Assembly: GCA_023415275.1 (NCBI GenBank)
Contig: JAEZLJ010000093.1
Location: forward strand, 19,240-83,239
Length of the DNA: 64,000 nt
Origin: Bacteroidota bacterium
GTDB lineage: Bacteria > Bacteroidota > Bacteroidia > Chitinophagales > Chitinophagaceae
Direction: 5' to 3'
Program-made: the position numbers and the translations under genes
Part shown: in pieces, positions 1-9,600 of the stretch
Layout: every line of letters starts with the position of its first letter
Position numbering within the stretch: the stretch's first letter is position 1
Notes under the pieces: model-generated
Databases searched by the model: none
The model's input: only the letters and a program-made list of their open reading frames with translations
Told to the model about the DNA's origin: nothing

Positions 1-78
1 CACAGCGTTTATGACAGGAGCCAGCTAACAAAGAAATTAAATCAACCAGGATCAAAAATCAGGGAGGGCGTTGAATAA
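1..78 (+). CDS. nuoI: NADH-quinone oxidoreductase subunit I, C-terminal end (partial)
   Basis: An open frame runs from the window edge through 25 codons to TAA at 76-78; the last residues read SKIREGVE. The stop overlaps the nuoJ ATG by one base (TAATG), as expected for coupled nuo genes. The identity is inferred from position: NuoI, the peripheral-arm subunit with two [4Fe-4S] clusters, normally precedes nuoJ. The cluster-binding cysteines lie outside the window, so the family cannot be confirmed from this tail alone. Confidence 0.65.
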   Translation, partial: HSVYDRSQLTKKLNQPGSKIREGVE

Positions 79-692
79 TGAATGCATCTGAGATTATATT
101 TTATGCTATTTCTGCTTTCCTGTTAGGATCAGGATTGCTGGCCGTAACTACCAGGAAGATATTCCGGTCCGCCATATGGTTATTGTTTTCCCTGGTTGGG
201 GTAGCGGCTTTGTACTTCTGGATGGAGGTAAACTTTATTGGCGCTATCCAGATCATTGTGTATGTAGGCGGTATTGTAGTACTGATCATATTTTCCATTT
301 TTCTTACCCAGCAATCCGGAAAGGAAATGCCTAAGCCGATGATGAAACGCACCCTGTTCTCTTTACTGGCTGCCGCTTTTGGATTAGGATTCAGTTATAA
401 CCTGATCAGTCATTATGGTTTTACTTCCAATACTACCACTCCTTTGAATGTAAGCGTGGGTGAAATAGGTACCCAAATGCTCAGTACAACCTCGCATGGG
501 TTTGTGTTGCCATTTGAAGTAGTGAGCATGTTGTTGCTGGCTGCCATGGTAGGATGTATCGTCATTGCCATGAAATCACCCGAACAAAAAACAGAGGCAT
601 TAAAACCTGTGACGGCCCAACCTGAATTGCCTGTGAATATAGAGGAGTTGATCATTACCACCACTAAACAAGAAACACCGGAGGAAGTGTAA
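78..692 (+). CDS. nuoJ: NADH-quinone oxidoreductase subunit J (complex I membrane arm)
   Basis: 204 residues with five predicted membrane segments (about 5-22, 30-48, 56-76, 90-110 and 143-164) and a hydrophilic C-terminal tail. The segment with VYVGGIVVLIIFSIFL matches the conserved third helix of NuoJ/ND6, which carries the pi-bulge hinge in complex I. The start is the ATG overlapping the preceding stop, and nuoK begins 1 bp after the stop. It sits in the proton-pumping membrane arm. Family and operon position agree. The tail rich in Thr, Glu and Pro after residue 165 is longer than in Escherichia coli and is probably lineage-specific. Confidence 0.95.
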   Translation: MNASEIIFYAISAFLLGSGLLAVTTRKIFRSAIWLLFSLVGVAALYFWMEVNFIGAIQIIVYVGGIVVLIIFSIFLTQQSGKEMPKPMMKRTLFSLLAAAFGLGFSYNLISHYGFTSNTTTPLNVSVGEIGTQMLSTTSHGFVLPFEVVSMLLLAAMVGCIVIAMKSPEQKTEALKPVTAQPELPVNIEELIITTTKQETPEEV

Positions 693-693
693 T

Positions 694-1008
694 ATGGGAA
701 CGATACCACTAACGCATATATTATTCGTAAGCACTGCCCTGTTTTGCATTGGCATGTATGGCCTGTTTACGCGTCGCAACCTGATCACCATGTTGATGGC
801 TATTGAATTGATATTAAATAGTGTCAATATCAATTTCGTGGCTTTTAATAAGTATCTCTATCCAGGTCAATTGGACGGGATCTTCTTTGTAATCTTCATC
901 ATCACGATTGCGGCGGCTGAAGCAGCTGTTGCCATAGCCATTATCATTAATCTTTACAGAACACATCAATCCATAGATGTGGAAGACGCTACCGAACTGA
1001 AATTTTAA
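694..1008 (+). CDS. nuoK: NADH-quinone oxidoreductase subunit K
   Basis: 104 residues, the usual NuoK/ND4L length, with three membrane helices. It carries the family motif around MLMAIELILNSVNINFVAF, whose intramembrane Glu belongs to the proton path, and a second intramembrane acid in the AAAEAAVAIAI helix. The ATG lies 1 bp after the nuoJ stop and nuoL starts 3 bp downstream, so translation is probably coupled through the operon. Role: proton translocation in the membrane arm of complex I, next to NuoJ and NuoN. Confidence 0.96.
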   Translation: MGTIPLTHILFVSTALFCIGMYGLFTRRNLITMLMAIELILNSVNINFVAFNKYLYPGQLDGIFFVIFIITIAAAEAAVAIAIIINLYRTHQSIDVEDATELKF

Positions 1009-1011
1009 GCC

Positions 1012-2943
1012 ATGTCGAACTATTCATATATAGCACTCATCCCTTTGTTACCGCTGGCCAGTTTTATTATCCTTGGCCTTTGGGGAAGAAAACATTATAA
1101 AACAAGTGCAGGCGCTATTGGCACTATATCATTGCTGGCCTCTACCCTCCTTTCCCTATATGCTGCCTATTCCTATTTCTTTGTTGATGGAAAGGTCAAT
1201 GGCGTTTATGGGAAGATTGAAGTATTAAAATATACCTGGCTGCAATTCTCTCCAGGCTTATCCATCGATATGGGTTTCCTGCTGGACCCCATATCCATAA
1301 TGATGATCGTAGTGGTGAGCTTTGTTTCCCTGATGGTGCACCTTTTTAGTCTTGGCTATATGAAGGGTGAAGAGCGATTTGCCACTTACTATTCCTTCCT
1401 GGGCCTTTTCACCTTCTCCATGTTAGGATTAGTGCTATCTACCAATATTTTCCAGATCTATATTTTCTGGGAATTGGTGGGTGTATCCTCTTACCTGCTG
1501 ATCGGATTTTATTACGACAGGCCATCGGCAGTGGCTGCAGCTAAAAAAGCCTTCATTGTTACACGGTTTGCCGATTTCGGCTTCCTGGTTGGCATATTGA
1601 TACTTGGTTTTTATGGAGGCACCCTGGATTTTAGCACCTTATTACAGCGGTTGACATCTGTACAATCTACAGAGTTTATCAGTATCACCACCGCTTCATT
1701 CCTGGGCGTTTCCATGCTCACCTGGGGATTACTGCTGGTATTTATGGGTGGCGCAGGTAAATCAGCTTTGTTCCCTTTACACATATGGTTACCTGATGCC
1801 ATGGAAGGCCCTACCCCGGTATCAGCACTCATACATGCTGCTACCATGGTAGTTGCCGGCGTGTACCTGGTAGCCAGGCTATTTCCCTTATTTACGATGG
1901 ATGAAGCTGCACTTCAGGTAGTGGCTTATGCTGGTATCATTTCAGCATTGCTGGCTGCCATCATTGCCTGCACACAAACGGATATCAAAAGGGTATTAGC
2001 CTATAGCACCATGTCACAGATAGGTTTTATGATGTTTGCCCTTGGTGTATCAGGTTATGGTGGAGAAAATGGTTTGGGCTATACCGCTTCTATGTTCCAT
2101 TTATTTACACATGCTTTCTTTAAATCACTGTTGTTCCTTTGCGCAGGAGCCATTATTCACATGGTGCATAGCAATGATATGAAAGATATGGGAGGGTTAA
2201 GAAAGCTGATGCCAGTAACGCACTTTGGCTTCCTGGTTGCCTGCCTGGCCATTTCGGGCATACCTCCTTTTGCCGGTTTTTTCAGCAAGGAAGGTATTTT
2301 GATGGCAACCTATGAATCCAATAAGCTCATATTCTTCATTGCGCTTTTCACCTCCGCCCTGACAGCTTTTTATATGTTCCGGCTTTACTTTTCCATCTTC
2401 TGGAATAAAGAAGCTGCCACAGAAAAAGCTCATCATGGTGAGGGCACCTGGTCCATGAGAATTCCACTGATCATTTTGACTGTTTGTTCAATACTGGCAG
2501 GGTTTGTTCCATTCTCTCATCTCATCACCACGGATGGCAATTCCTTTGAAGAGCATTTAAACCTTCTATTTTCTATTGCTCCTGTCGGCCTGGCTGTGCT
2601 GGCGATACTTGTTGCTGCCAAACTTTATAAAAAAGAAAATGCAAGACCAGCTGAATTGGCCAGGTCATTTGGAAATGTTTATACTACTGCTAAAAGGAAG
2701 TTCTATATTGACGAGTTGTACCTTTTCCTGACGCAAAAAGTAATATTCAATTTTATAGGCCGTCCTGCAGCCTGGATCGACCGCCATATCATTGATGGTT
2801 CAATGAACCTAATGGCAACCATTACTGGTAAAACATCTCAAAAGATCAAAGGTTTTCAATCTGGAAGTGTTCAAAACTATGCTTTGTACTTTTTTAGTGG
2901 TATAGCCGCATTGGCCGTCATCTTTATTTACTTATGGAAATAA
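1012..2943 (+). CDS. nuoL: NADH-quinone oxidoreductase subunit L (antiporter-like)
   Basis: 643 residues, typical for NuoL/ND5. About 14-16 membrane helices form the Mrp-antiporter-type fold. Conserved landmarks are FWELVGVSSYLLIGFYY (channel Glu), FPLHIWLPDAMEGPTPVSALIHAATMVVAGVYL (about residues 253-285, the most conserved proton-antiporter block) and a C-terminal lateral helix after residue about 550. As the distal proton channel it couples quinone reduction to pumping. It lies between nuoK (3 bp gap) and nuoM (7 bp gap). No anomalies were seen. Confidence 0.97.
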   Translation: MSNYSYIALIPLLPLASFIILGLWGRKHYKTSAGAIGTISLLASTLLSLYAAYSYFFVDGKVNGVYGKIEVLKYTWLQFSPGLSIDMGFLLDPISIMMIVVVSFVSLMVHLFSLGYMKGEERFATYYSFLGLFTFSMLGLVLSTNIFQIYIFWELVGVSSYLLIGFYYDRPSAVAAAKKAFIVTRFADFGFLVGILILGFYGGTLDFSTLLQRLTSVQSTEFISITTASFLGVSMLTWGLLLVFMGGAGKSALFPLHIWLPDAMEGPTPVSALIHAATMVVAGVYLVARLFPLFTMDEAALQVVAYAGIISALLAAIIACTQTDIKRVLAYSTMSQIGFMMFALGVSGYGGENGLGYTASMFHLFTHAFFKSLLFLCAGAIIHMVHSNDMKDMGGLRKLMPVTHFGFLVACLAISGIPPFAGFFSKEGILMATYESNKLIFFIALFTSALTAFYMFRLYFSIFWNKEAATEKAHHGEGTWSMRIPLIILTVCSILAGFVPFSHLITTDGNSFEEHLNLLFSIAPVGLAVLAILVAAKLYKKENARPAELARSFGNVYTTAKRKFYIDELYLFLTQKVIFNFIGRPAAWIDRHIIDGSMNLMATITGKTSQKIKGFQSGSVQNYALYFFSGIAALAVIFIYLWK

Positions 2944-2950
2944 TGTATTT

Positions 2951-4435
2951 ATGAATTTATCATTGCTCATCATAGTGCCTTTATTAACTGCCATTTCCAT
3001 TTTATTTACCAAAGAGGCAAAGGCAACAAAACTCATTTCTTTATTGGGAGCCAGCCTGCAATTAGTCCTGGTTTTATTCCTGCTTACCTCCTATCTACAG
3101 GAGCGTTCGGCAGGTAATACTGCACCCATGTTGTTTGAATACAACTATGTTTGGTTTGCTCCTTTGCATATCAATTACCATATAGGAGTAGATGGTATTT
3201 CCATCGCTATGATCCTTTTAACAGCTCTTGTAGTTCTGGCAGGCATATTAGTATCATGGACCATTGACAAATGGAACAGGGAATATTTCTTTTTATTGCT
3301 GCTGTTAAGCATGGGCGCCTATGGATTTTTTATTTCTCTTGACCTGTTTACTTTATTCTTCTTCCTGGAAGTGGCAGTAATACCCAAGTTTTTATTAATT
3401 GGCATTTGGGGCAGCGGTAAAAAAGAATACAGTGCCATGAAGCTGGCCCTGATGCTGATGGGTGGTTCAGCACTGGTATTTGTGGGACTTGCAGGTCTGT
3501 TCTTCCACACCAATACTTTTGATATCATTCAGATTGCCCAGTTACATATTCCATTAGCTACTCAAAAACTATTCTTTCCCTTTGCTTTTATAGGCTTTGG
3601 AATATTCACTGCATTGTTCCCATTTCATACATGGGTACCAGATGGGCACTCATCTGCACCCACCGCAGCTTCCATGTTCCTGGCAGGCATCTCCATGAAG
3701 CTGGGAGGTTATGGTTGTTTGAGGGTAGCAACTTATCTTATGCCTGATGCCGCACACGCTTATTCAGGCATCATTATAGCCCTGGCTACTATTGCTATTA
3801 TTTACGGAGCTTTTGCTACTATGATGCAAAAGGATCTTAAATATATCAATGCTTATTCTTCGGTGAGCCATTGTGGGTTTGTGTTGCTGGGTATCGGTAT
3901 GCTAACCAAAACTTCTATTAACGGAGCCGTGTTACAAATGGTATCCCATGGTTTAATGACAGCCCTTTTCTTTGCCGCTATCGGTATGATCTATGGCAGA
4001 ACACATACCAGGATGGTAGCGCAACTGGGCGGATTATTGAAGGTAACTCCTTTCATTTCCTCTGTGTTTGTAATTGCCGGTCTTTGCTCCCTGGGCTTGC
4101 CTGGATTCAGCGGAGATGTAGCAGAGATGACTGTATTCATGGGCTCATGGCAAAATCCTGATACGCTTTACAGATTGGCCACCATACTTGCCTGTGCATC
4201 TATTGTGGTCACGGCAGTATATATTTTAAGAGCCACCGGAAAAACGATCATGGGGCCAATCAGCCAATCGTACCTGCGCCTAACTGATGCCACCTGGAAT
4301 GAAAAATTAGCGGCAGGGGTATTGATCACAGGAATTGTGATCATTGGTGTTGCACCATTCCTCATCAATCAATTGATTGCGGGTGGCACTGATACCCTCA
4401 TGCAACAAATAGGTAAAACCATTATCTCTAAATGA
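2951..4435 (+). CDS. nuoM: NADH-quinone oxidoreductase subunit M (antiporter-like)
   Basis: 494 residues with about 14 membrane helices, the expected size for NuoM/ND4. The conserved channel glutamate is in FFLEVAVIPKFLLIGIWG (about residues 137-154). The antiporter signature is ALFPFHTWVPDGHSSAPTAA, followed by lysine-bearing helices. In this lineage the first block reads EVAVIPKF rather than the proteobacterial E-x-MLIPMY form; the Glu is kept. The ATG lies 7 bp after nuoL. It is a proton-pumping membrane subunit of complex I. Confidence 0.96.
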   Translation: MNLSLLIIVPLLTAISILFTKEAKATKLISLLGASLQLVLVLFLLTSYLQERSAGNTAPMLFEYNYVWFAPLHINYHIGVDGISIAMILLTALVVLAGILVSWTIDKWNREYFFLLLLLSMGAYGFFISLDLFTLFFFLEVAVIPKFLLIGIWGSGKKEYSAMKLALMLMGGSALVFVGLAGLFFHTNTFDIIQIAQLHIPLATQKLFFPFAFIGFGIFTALFPFHTWVPDGHSSAPTAASMFLAGISMKLGGYGCLRVATYLMPDAAHAYSGIIIALATIAIIYGAFATMMQKDLKYINAYSSVSHCGFVLLGIGMLTKTSINGAVLQMVSHGLMTALFFAAIGMIYGRTHTRMVAQLGGLLKVTPFISSVFVIAGLCSLGLPGFSGDVAEMTVFMGSWQNPDTLYRLATILACASIVVTAVYILRATGKTIMGPISQSYLRLTDATWNEKLAAGVLITGIVIIGVAPFLINQLIAGGTDTLMQQIGKTIISK

Positions 4436-4442
4436 CCTTCTT

Positions 4443-5852
4443 ATGTTGAACGAGTTTTTTATTTTGATGAAACAAGAGCTGACCGTTGCAGCCATCATAT
4501 TTATCCTGCTTTTTTTAAAATTGGGTAAGGACCGCAGCAATGAGACCATCATGCATATTGTGAATGCACTGTTGCTCTTTAACGTGATCTTTGGTTTTAT
4601 AGGTAATCGTGAAGGCATTCTTTTTAATGAGATGTACAGGACCAATCCATTAATGGTACTTGAAAAAAACATCCTTAGCCTGGCTATGCTGATCATTTCC
4701 ATGCAATCCTGGTCATGGTTGAAATCACACAAGCACGTCATAGAGTTTTATTTACTCCTGTTATCCACTCTGCTTGGAATGTTCTTTATGATTTCCGGAG
4801 GCACTTTGCTCATGTTCTACCTTGGCCTTGAACTTTCCACCATTCCATTGGCAGCTGCCGCCAACTTCAACCTTACCAAAAGACAATCCTCAGAAGCAGC
4901 GATGAAGCTGATCATCTCATCAGCTTTTTCATCAGGGCTTTTACTATTTGGTATCTCCATGATCTATGGCACCACAGGCACACTGGTTTTTTCTCAATTA
5001 CCCCAGTTGCTGACCAACTCACCTTTACAAATTTTTGCTTTCATATTACTGCTGGCTGGTTTTGCGTTTAAGATCTCCGTAGCTCCATTTCATTTATGGA
5101 CTGCCGATGTGTATGAAGGCGCGCCTGTTGCAGTTACCTCCTATTTATCCGTTGTATCAAAAGGGGCTGTACTTTTTGTATTTGTGTCTATATTGTACAC
5201 TGTCTTCAAGCCTTTGGCAGGTGCATGGTACAATATGCTATTCATACTTTCTGTACTGACCATTGTAACCGGTAACCTTTTTGCCATCAGGCAGGACAAC
5301 TTCAAACGCTTCCTGGCATTCTCCTCTATTGCGCAAGTAGGCTTCATATTAATAGGCATTACCGGAAGTTCACAAACAGGATCTACCTCCGTAATTTACT
5401 TTGTACTGATCTATGTCTTTTCCAACCTTGCTGCTTTTGGTGTGGTATCCCTTGTAAGTGCCTTAACAGGTAAAGAAAAGATCAGCAATTATAAATCCTT
5501 TTATAAAACAAACCCGGTGCTTTCCTGGATCCTTACCATTGCCTTATTTTCTTTGGCAGGGGTGCCACCAACAGCGGGGTTCTTTGGTAAGTTCTTCTTA
5601 TTATTAGCAGGAGCATCCAAAGGCAATTACTTGCTGATCACCATTGCGGCGCTTAATATGATCATCTCTTTTTACTATTACCTGCGCGTGGTCAAAGCCA
5701 TTTTCATGGATCCGAATGAACAACCTATAGCTAGAATCAGCATTCCGGTCTTTCCCCGGATCGCCTTGTATGTGTGCGTGACAGGTGTATTATTTGTTGG
5801 TTTGTTCAGCTATGTTTATGAATACATTCACTCACTCAATAGTCCTTTTTAA
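4443..5852 (+). CDS. nuoN: NADH-quinone oxidoreductase subunit N (antiporter-like)
   Basis: 469 residues with about 14 hydrophobic helices, the usual length for NuoN/ND2. Family blocks are FYLGLELSTIPLAAAANF (intramembrane Glu), FKISVAPFHLWTADVYEGAP (the ND2/NuoN signature) and the SLAGVPPTAGFFGKF helix. The ATG is 7 bp after the nuoM stop. It is the third antiporter-like proton channel of complex I. The nuo order J-K-L-M-N is complete and collinear, so only the 5' half of the operon is missing from the window. Confidence 0.96.
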   Translation: MLNEFFILMKQELTVAAIIFILLFLKLGKDRSNETIMHIVNALLLFNVIFGFIGNREGILFNEMYRTNPLMVLEKNILSLAMLIISMQSWSWLKSHKHVIEFYLLLLSTLLGMFFMISGGTLLMFYLGLELSTIPLAAAANFNLTKRQSSEAAMKLIISSAFSSGLLLFGISMIYGTTGTLVFSQLPQLLTNSPLQIFAFILLLAGFAFKISVAPFHLWTADVYEGAPVAVTSYLSVVSKGAVLFVFVSILYTVFKPLAGAWYNMLFILSVLTIVTGNLFAIRQDNFKRFLAFSSIAQVGFILIGITGSSQTGSTSVIYFVLIYVFSNLAAFGVVSLVSALTGKEKISNYKSFYKTNPVLSWILTIALFSLAGVPPTAGFFGKFFLLLAGASKGNYLLITIAALNMIISFYYYLRVVKAIFMDPNEQPIARISIPVFPRIALYVCVTGVLFVGLFSYVYEYIHSLNSPF

Positions 5853-5861
5853 AACTCTTTT

Positions 5862-6257
5862 ATGGCTATCAATAAAAATCATGAATTTGAGGAACTGAAC
5901 GGCGTTAAATGCGCTATAGTGGAAAGAAACGTATCACAAGAAAGGGTTGATTTCTTAAAAAATATCCTGGAAGCAAATCAATATAAAGTCATTATAGTTG
6001 CCAGTCCACCACCAAAAGCAGCAGCTGCTCCTGCATCAGCAACTGTTACGGAAGGTGCCCCACCTGCAGTTGAACTGGCACCTGCCCCCAGCACCTTTAC
6101 CATTGGTGTCACAGATGTGACATTTAACCCTGTGAATGCCATTTTTGGAAGGCTTCTCAAAACAAAAGATAAGCATATTGTGACCCTGGCATACTGGAAA
6201 CAAAAAGAAGCTGCACCTCAGGATGAAGTGCCTTATTTTGAAGATAAAAATTCCTGA
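5862..6257 (+). CDS. Uncharacterised small protein at the end of the nuo operon
   Basis: 131 residues, soluble, with no signal peptide or membrane helix. Two ordered blocks (about 1-47, starting with NGVKCAIVERN, and 83-131, with FTIGVTDVTFNPVNAIFGRLL) are separated by an Ala/Pro-rich linker (about 48-80). It starts 9 bp after nuoN and precedes the operon terminator, so it is almost certainly co-transcribed with complex I. I do not recognise a characterised family. Its position suggests a lineage-specific accessory or assembly role, which is only an inference. A spurious call is unlikely given the spacing and the domain-like composition. Confidence 0.8.
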   Translation: MAINKNHEFEELNGVKCAIVERNVSQERVDFLKNILEANQYKVIIVASPPPKAAAAPASATVTEGAPPAVELAPAPSTFTIGVTDVTFNPVNAIFGRLLKTKDKHIVTLAYWKQKEAAPQDEVPYFEDKNS

Positions 6258-6296
6258 GCTAACCCTCATTACATATTACGCTTGCATCATAACAGG

Positions 6297-6324
6297 AAGA
6301 ACCGGCCACCTGGTTCTTTTTTTT
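6297..6324 (+). terminator. Rho-independent terminator of the nuo operon
   Basis: A hairpin with arms AAGAACC and GGTTCTT around an 8-base loop is followed by a run of eight or more T. It lies 40 bp after the last gene of the operon. Confidence 0.85.
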
Positions 6325-6562
6325 AGAAAAAGTATCGCAATCATGTAGCCTAAAAAACTGGTCGTCCATTCAATACCATCAACGTGATATGGCTTAGTGA
6401 TTCTTTGTTTAGAAAATCAATTCAACCGTACTGATTATCCCCTAAACAAACAGTCCCGGGCTCTTTTTTTGGTCTATACATTTCATTATTACATAACAAC
6501 ACGTTCGTAAATCAAGTTATTAGATGTCATAGTAAAGCTTTTGTTACTTATATAGCTGAAAT

Positions 6563-6590
6563 AAAAAAGAACCGGTCGCCCGGTTCTTTA
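6563..6590 (-). terminator. Rho-independent terminator of nifJ
   Basis: A perfect 9-bp stem, AAGAACCGG/CCGGTTCTT, with a 4-base loop (tcgc). On the minus strand it is followed by a T-run (the A-run at 6563-6568 of the plus strand). It lies 22 bp past the nifJ stop. Confidence 0.85.
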
Positions 6591-6611
6591 GCTTGATTAG
6601 ATGAATGCAGA

Positions 6612-9600
6612 CTATAAAGACTTTAATGTTGACAAACGATGCCATCTTTCAGCTTTGGCCGCTTCTGCCTGCTCAAGGAACTCTTCAGCCAGTTCAGGAT
6701 TTTTGGCCTTGATCACTTTAAAGCGATTCTCCTGGTACATGAAATCTGAAAGTGGTAATGCCGGATCCTTTGAATCAATGACAAAGCGCTGTCCTTTTGG
6801 TTTCAATGGATTGTAGTGGAACAATGGCCAGTATCCTGACTTCACAGCCATATCCTGTTCGTAAGCACCCCTGTTCATTTCTATACCATGCGCAATGCAA
6901 TGAGCATAGGCAATGATGAGTGAAGGGCCGGGATAAGCTTCTGCTTCCAGTATGGTCCTGATAGTATGAGCATCATTGGCTCCCATAGCTATTTGGGCCA
7001 CATAAGCCGTACCGTGTGCTATGGCTTGCAAGGCCAGGTCTTTCTTACCAGTGGTTTTACCATTCACTGAGAATTTGGCACTGGCCCCAATTGGTGTGGA
7101 CTTGGATTTCTGGCCACCTGTGTTTGAATACACTTCGGTGTCCATCACCAGGATATTTACATTTTCACCAGTTGACAATACATGATCCAGGCCACCATAC
7201 CCAATATCGTAGGCCCAACCATCTCCACCAATGATCCACATGGATTTGGCTGCCAGGAAATCGGCAAGGTGCAACAGGTTGCGGGCTGCATAGGTATCGA
7301 TACTCTTCAACTCCTGCTTTAAGGCCTTGATCATCTCGTGCTTGGCCTTGATCTCTCCTTCTGTTGTTTCCGGAGCATTGATGATGGCATCCACCAGTTC
7401 ATCACCAACCTGGGCCCTGAACTGATCCAGCAATGAGATGGCAGATTCCCTTTTATTATCATTAGCCAGCTTGATACCCAGTCCAAATTCAGCATTATCC
7501 TCAAAGAGCGAGTTGGCCCATGCTGGTCCTACTCCCTGCTTATTCTTTGTCCATGGTGTGGTAGGCAGGTTGCCACCAAATATGGAGGAACATCCCGTAG
7601 CATTAGCTACGATCATCCGCTCACCAAATAATTGTGTCAGCAATTTCAGGTATGGTGTTTCACCACAACCAGAGCAGGCACCTGAAAATTCAAACAATGG
7701 CTGGAAGAATTGTGATCCTTTTACGGTGTTCTTATTGATCCTTTCTCTGCCTACTTCAGGAAGATCGAGGAAGAAGTCCCAATTGGTCTTCTCCGCTTCC
7801 TGGATACCAGTCTTATCATACATATTGATCGCCTTGTGACCAGGATCTGCTTTACTGGTTATGGGGCAGAATTCCACACAAAGATTACAACCGGTACAGT
7901 CTTCAGTTGACACTTGCAGCGTATAAGATTCAATAGTCTTATCCCACTCTTTACCGATAGGATCCATTGACTTAAACCCGGACGGAGCGTTTTGCAGCAG
8001 GTTCTTATCATACACCTTTGCTCTAATAGCTGCGTGAGGACAGATCAATACGCATTTATTACACTGTGTACACAGGCTGGTATCCCATACAGGCACTGCA
8101 TCTGCAATATTTCTTTTCTCCCACTGAGTGGTTCCGGATGGGAATGTTCCATCAGCAGGGAATGCACTTACTGGCAACTCATCTCCTTCACCGGCAATGA
8201 TCTTACCCAGCACTTCCTTTACAAAATCAGGTGCTGTTTCTGGCATCAGGTCATCCAGTGGCCTGTTGCCTATTTCATATTTAGAATAATCTACCTGGTA
8301 AAGGTTTTCCAGGGTCTGGTCCACTGCTTCATAGTTTTTGTTGACCACAGCCTCTCCCTTCTTCCAGTAAGTTTCATAAATGGCTTCTTTAATCTTGGCA
8401 ATGGCTTCTTCGCGTGGCAGGATATTACTGATGGCGAAAAAGCAGGTTTGCAACACCGTATTGATGCGGGAACCCATACCAGCTTCCTTGGCTACAGCAT
8501 GAGCATTGATAGCATAGAACTTCAATTGCTTGTGCACGATCTCTTCCTGTATCTTACGGGGCAGCTTCTCCCATATCTCTTCTTTGTCGTAAGGGGCATT
8601 CAACAGGAACACGGCACCTGGTTTAGCATCCTTCAGTATGTCATATTTGGTGAGGTAATTGAAATGGTGGCAGGCCACGAAATTAGCCGCGCTTACCAGG
8701 TAAGTGGAATGAATGGGCTTCTTACCAAAGCGTAAGTGAGATACTGTTAATGACCCTGATTTTTTGGAATCATATACAAAATACCCCTGTATGTAATTAT
8801 CAGTTTTCTTACCAATGATTTTGATGGAGTTCTTATTGGCACTCACTGTTCCATCTGCCCCGAGCCCAAAGAATAAACCATTGAACAGGTGCTGATCGTC
8901 CAGTGTGAAAGTCTTATCATAAGGAAGGCTCAACTTGGTCACATCATCTTCTATCCCTATCGTAAATTGTTTAGGTGCATTGGGGCGCTGCAAGGTCTCA
9001 AAAATGGCCTTCACCATAGCCGGGGTAAATTCTTTGGAAGACAAACCATATCGTCCGCCAATTACATGCGGATGAAATCCTTCTTCCTGGCTTAATGCGC
9101 TGACCACGTCCATATACAATGGCTCACCAATACTATTAGGTTCTTTACAACGGTCCAGAACAGCAATAGCCTTTACCGTTTTAGGAATGGCATTGATACA
9201 ATCAGCTACAGAGAATGGCCGGAACAAACGAACTACCAATACGCCGGTTTTGAATCCTCGCTCATTCAGATAATTCACAGTTTCTTTTACGGTACCTGCA
9301 GCGGAACCCATGACAACGATCAATTGCTCTGCTTCGGCGTGGCCAAAGTATTCAAACAACTGGTAATGACGGCCTGTCAAAGCTCCCAATTGCTCCATTT
9401 TTTGTTTCATTATTTCGGCCACTGCCGTGTAATATTTATTACCCGCTTCACGGTTCTGGAAGAACACGTCAGGGTTTTGGGCAGTACCTCTAATAACAGG
9501 GTTATCTGGAGAAAGAGCCCTGGCCCGATGTTCATTAATGGCATCCAGGTTGATCATGGCCTGAATCACATCGTCTGGTATCACTTTAACCTCAGTGAGT

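Larger units (their letters stand above)
6258..6611. other. Intergenic region between the convergent nuo operon and nifJ
   Basis: 354 bp without a credible gene. It holds the terminator of the nuo operon at its left end and the terminator of nifJ at its right end. The roughly 235 bp between them are AT-rich and show no ORF, tRNA or clear palindrome. Confidence 0.7.

Noticed and set aside
7992..8735. Plus-strand 247-codon ORF antisense to nifJ
   Set aside because: It lies wholly inside the certain nifJ reading frame and shows no domain; it is a shadow ORF.
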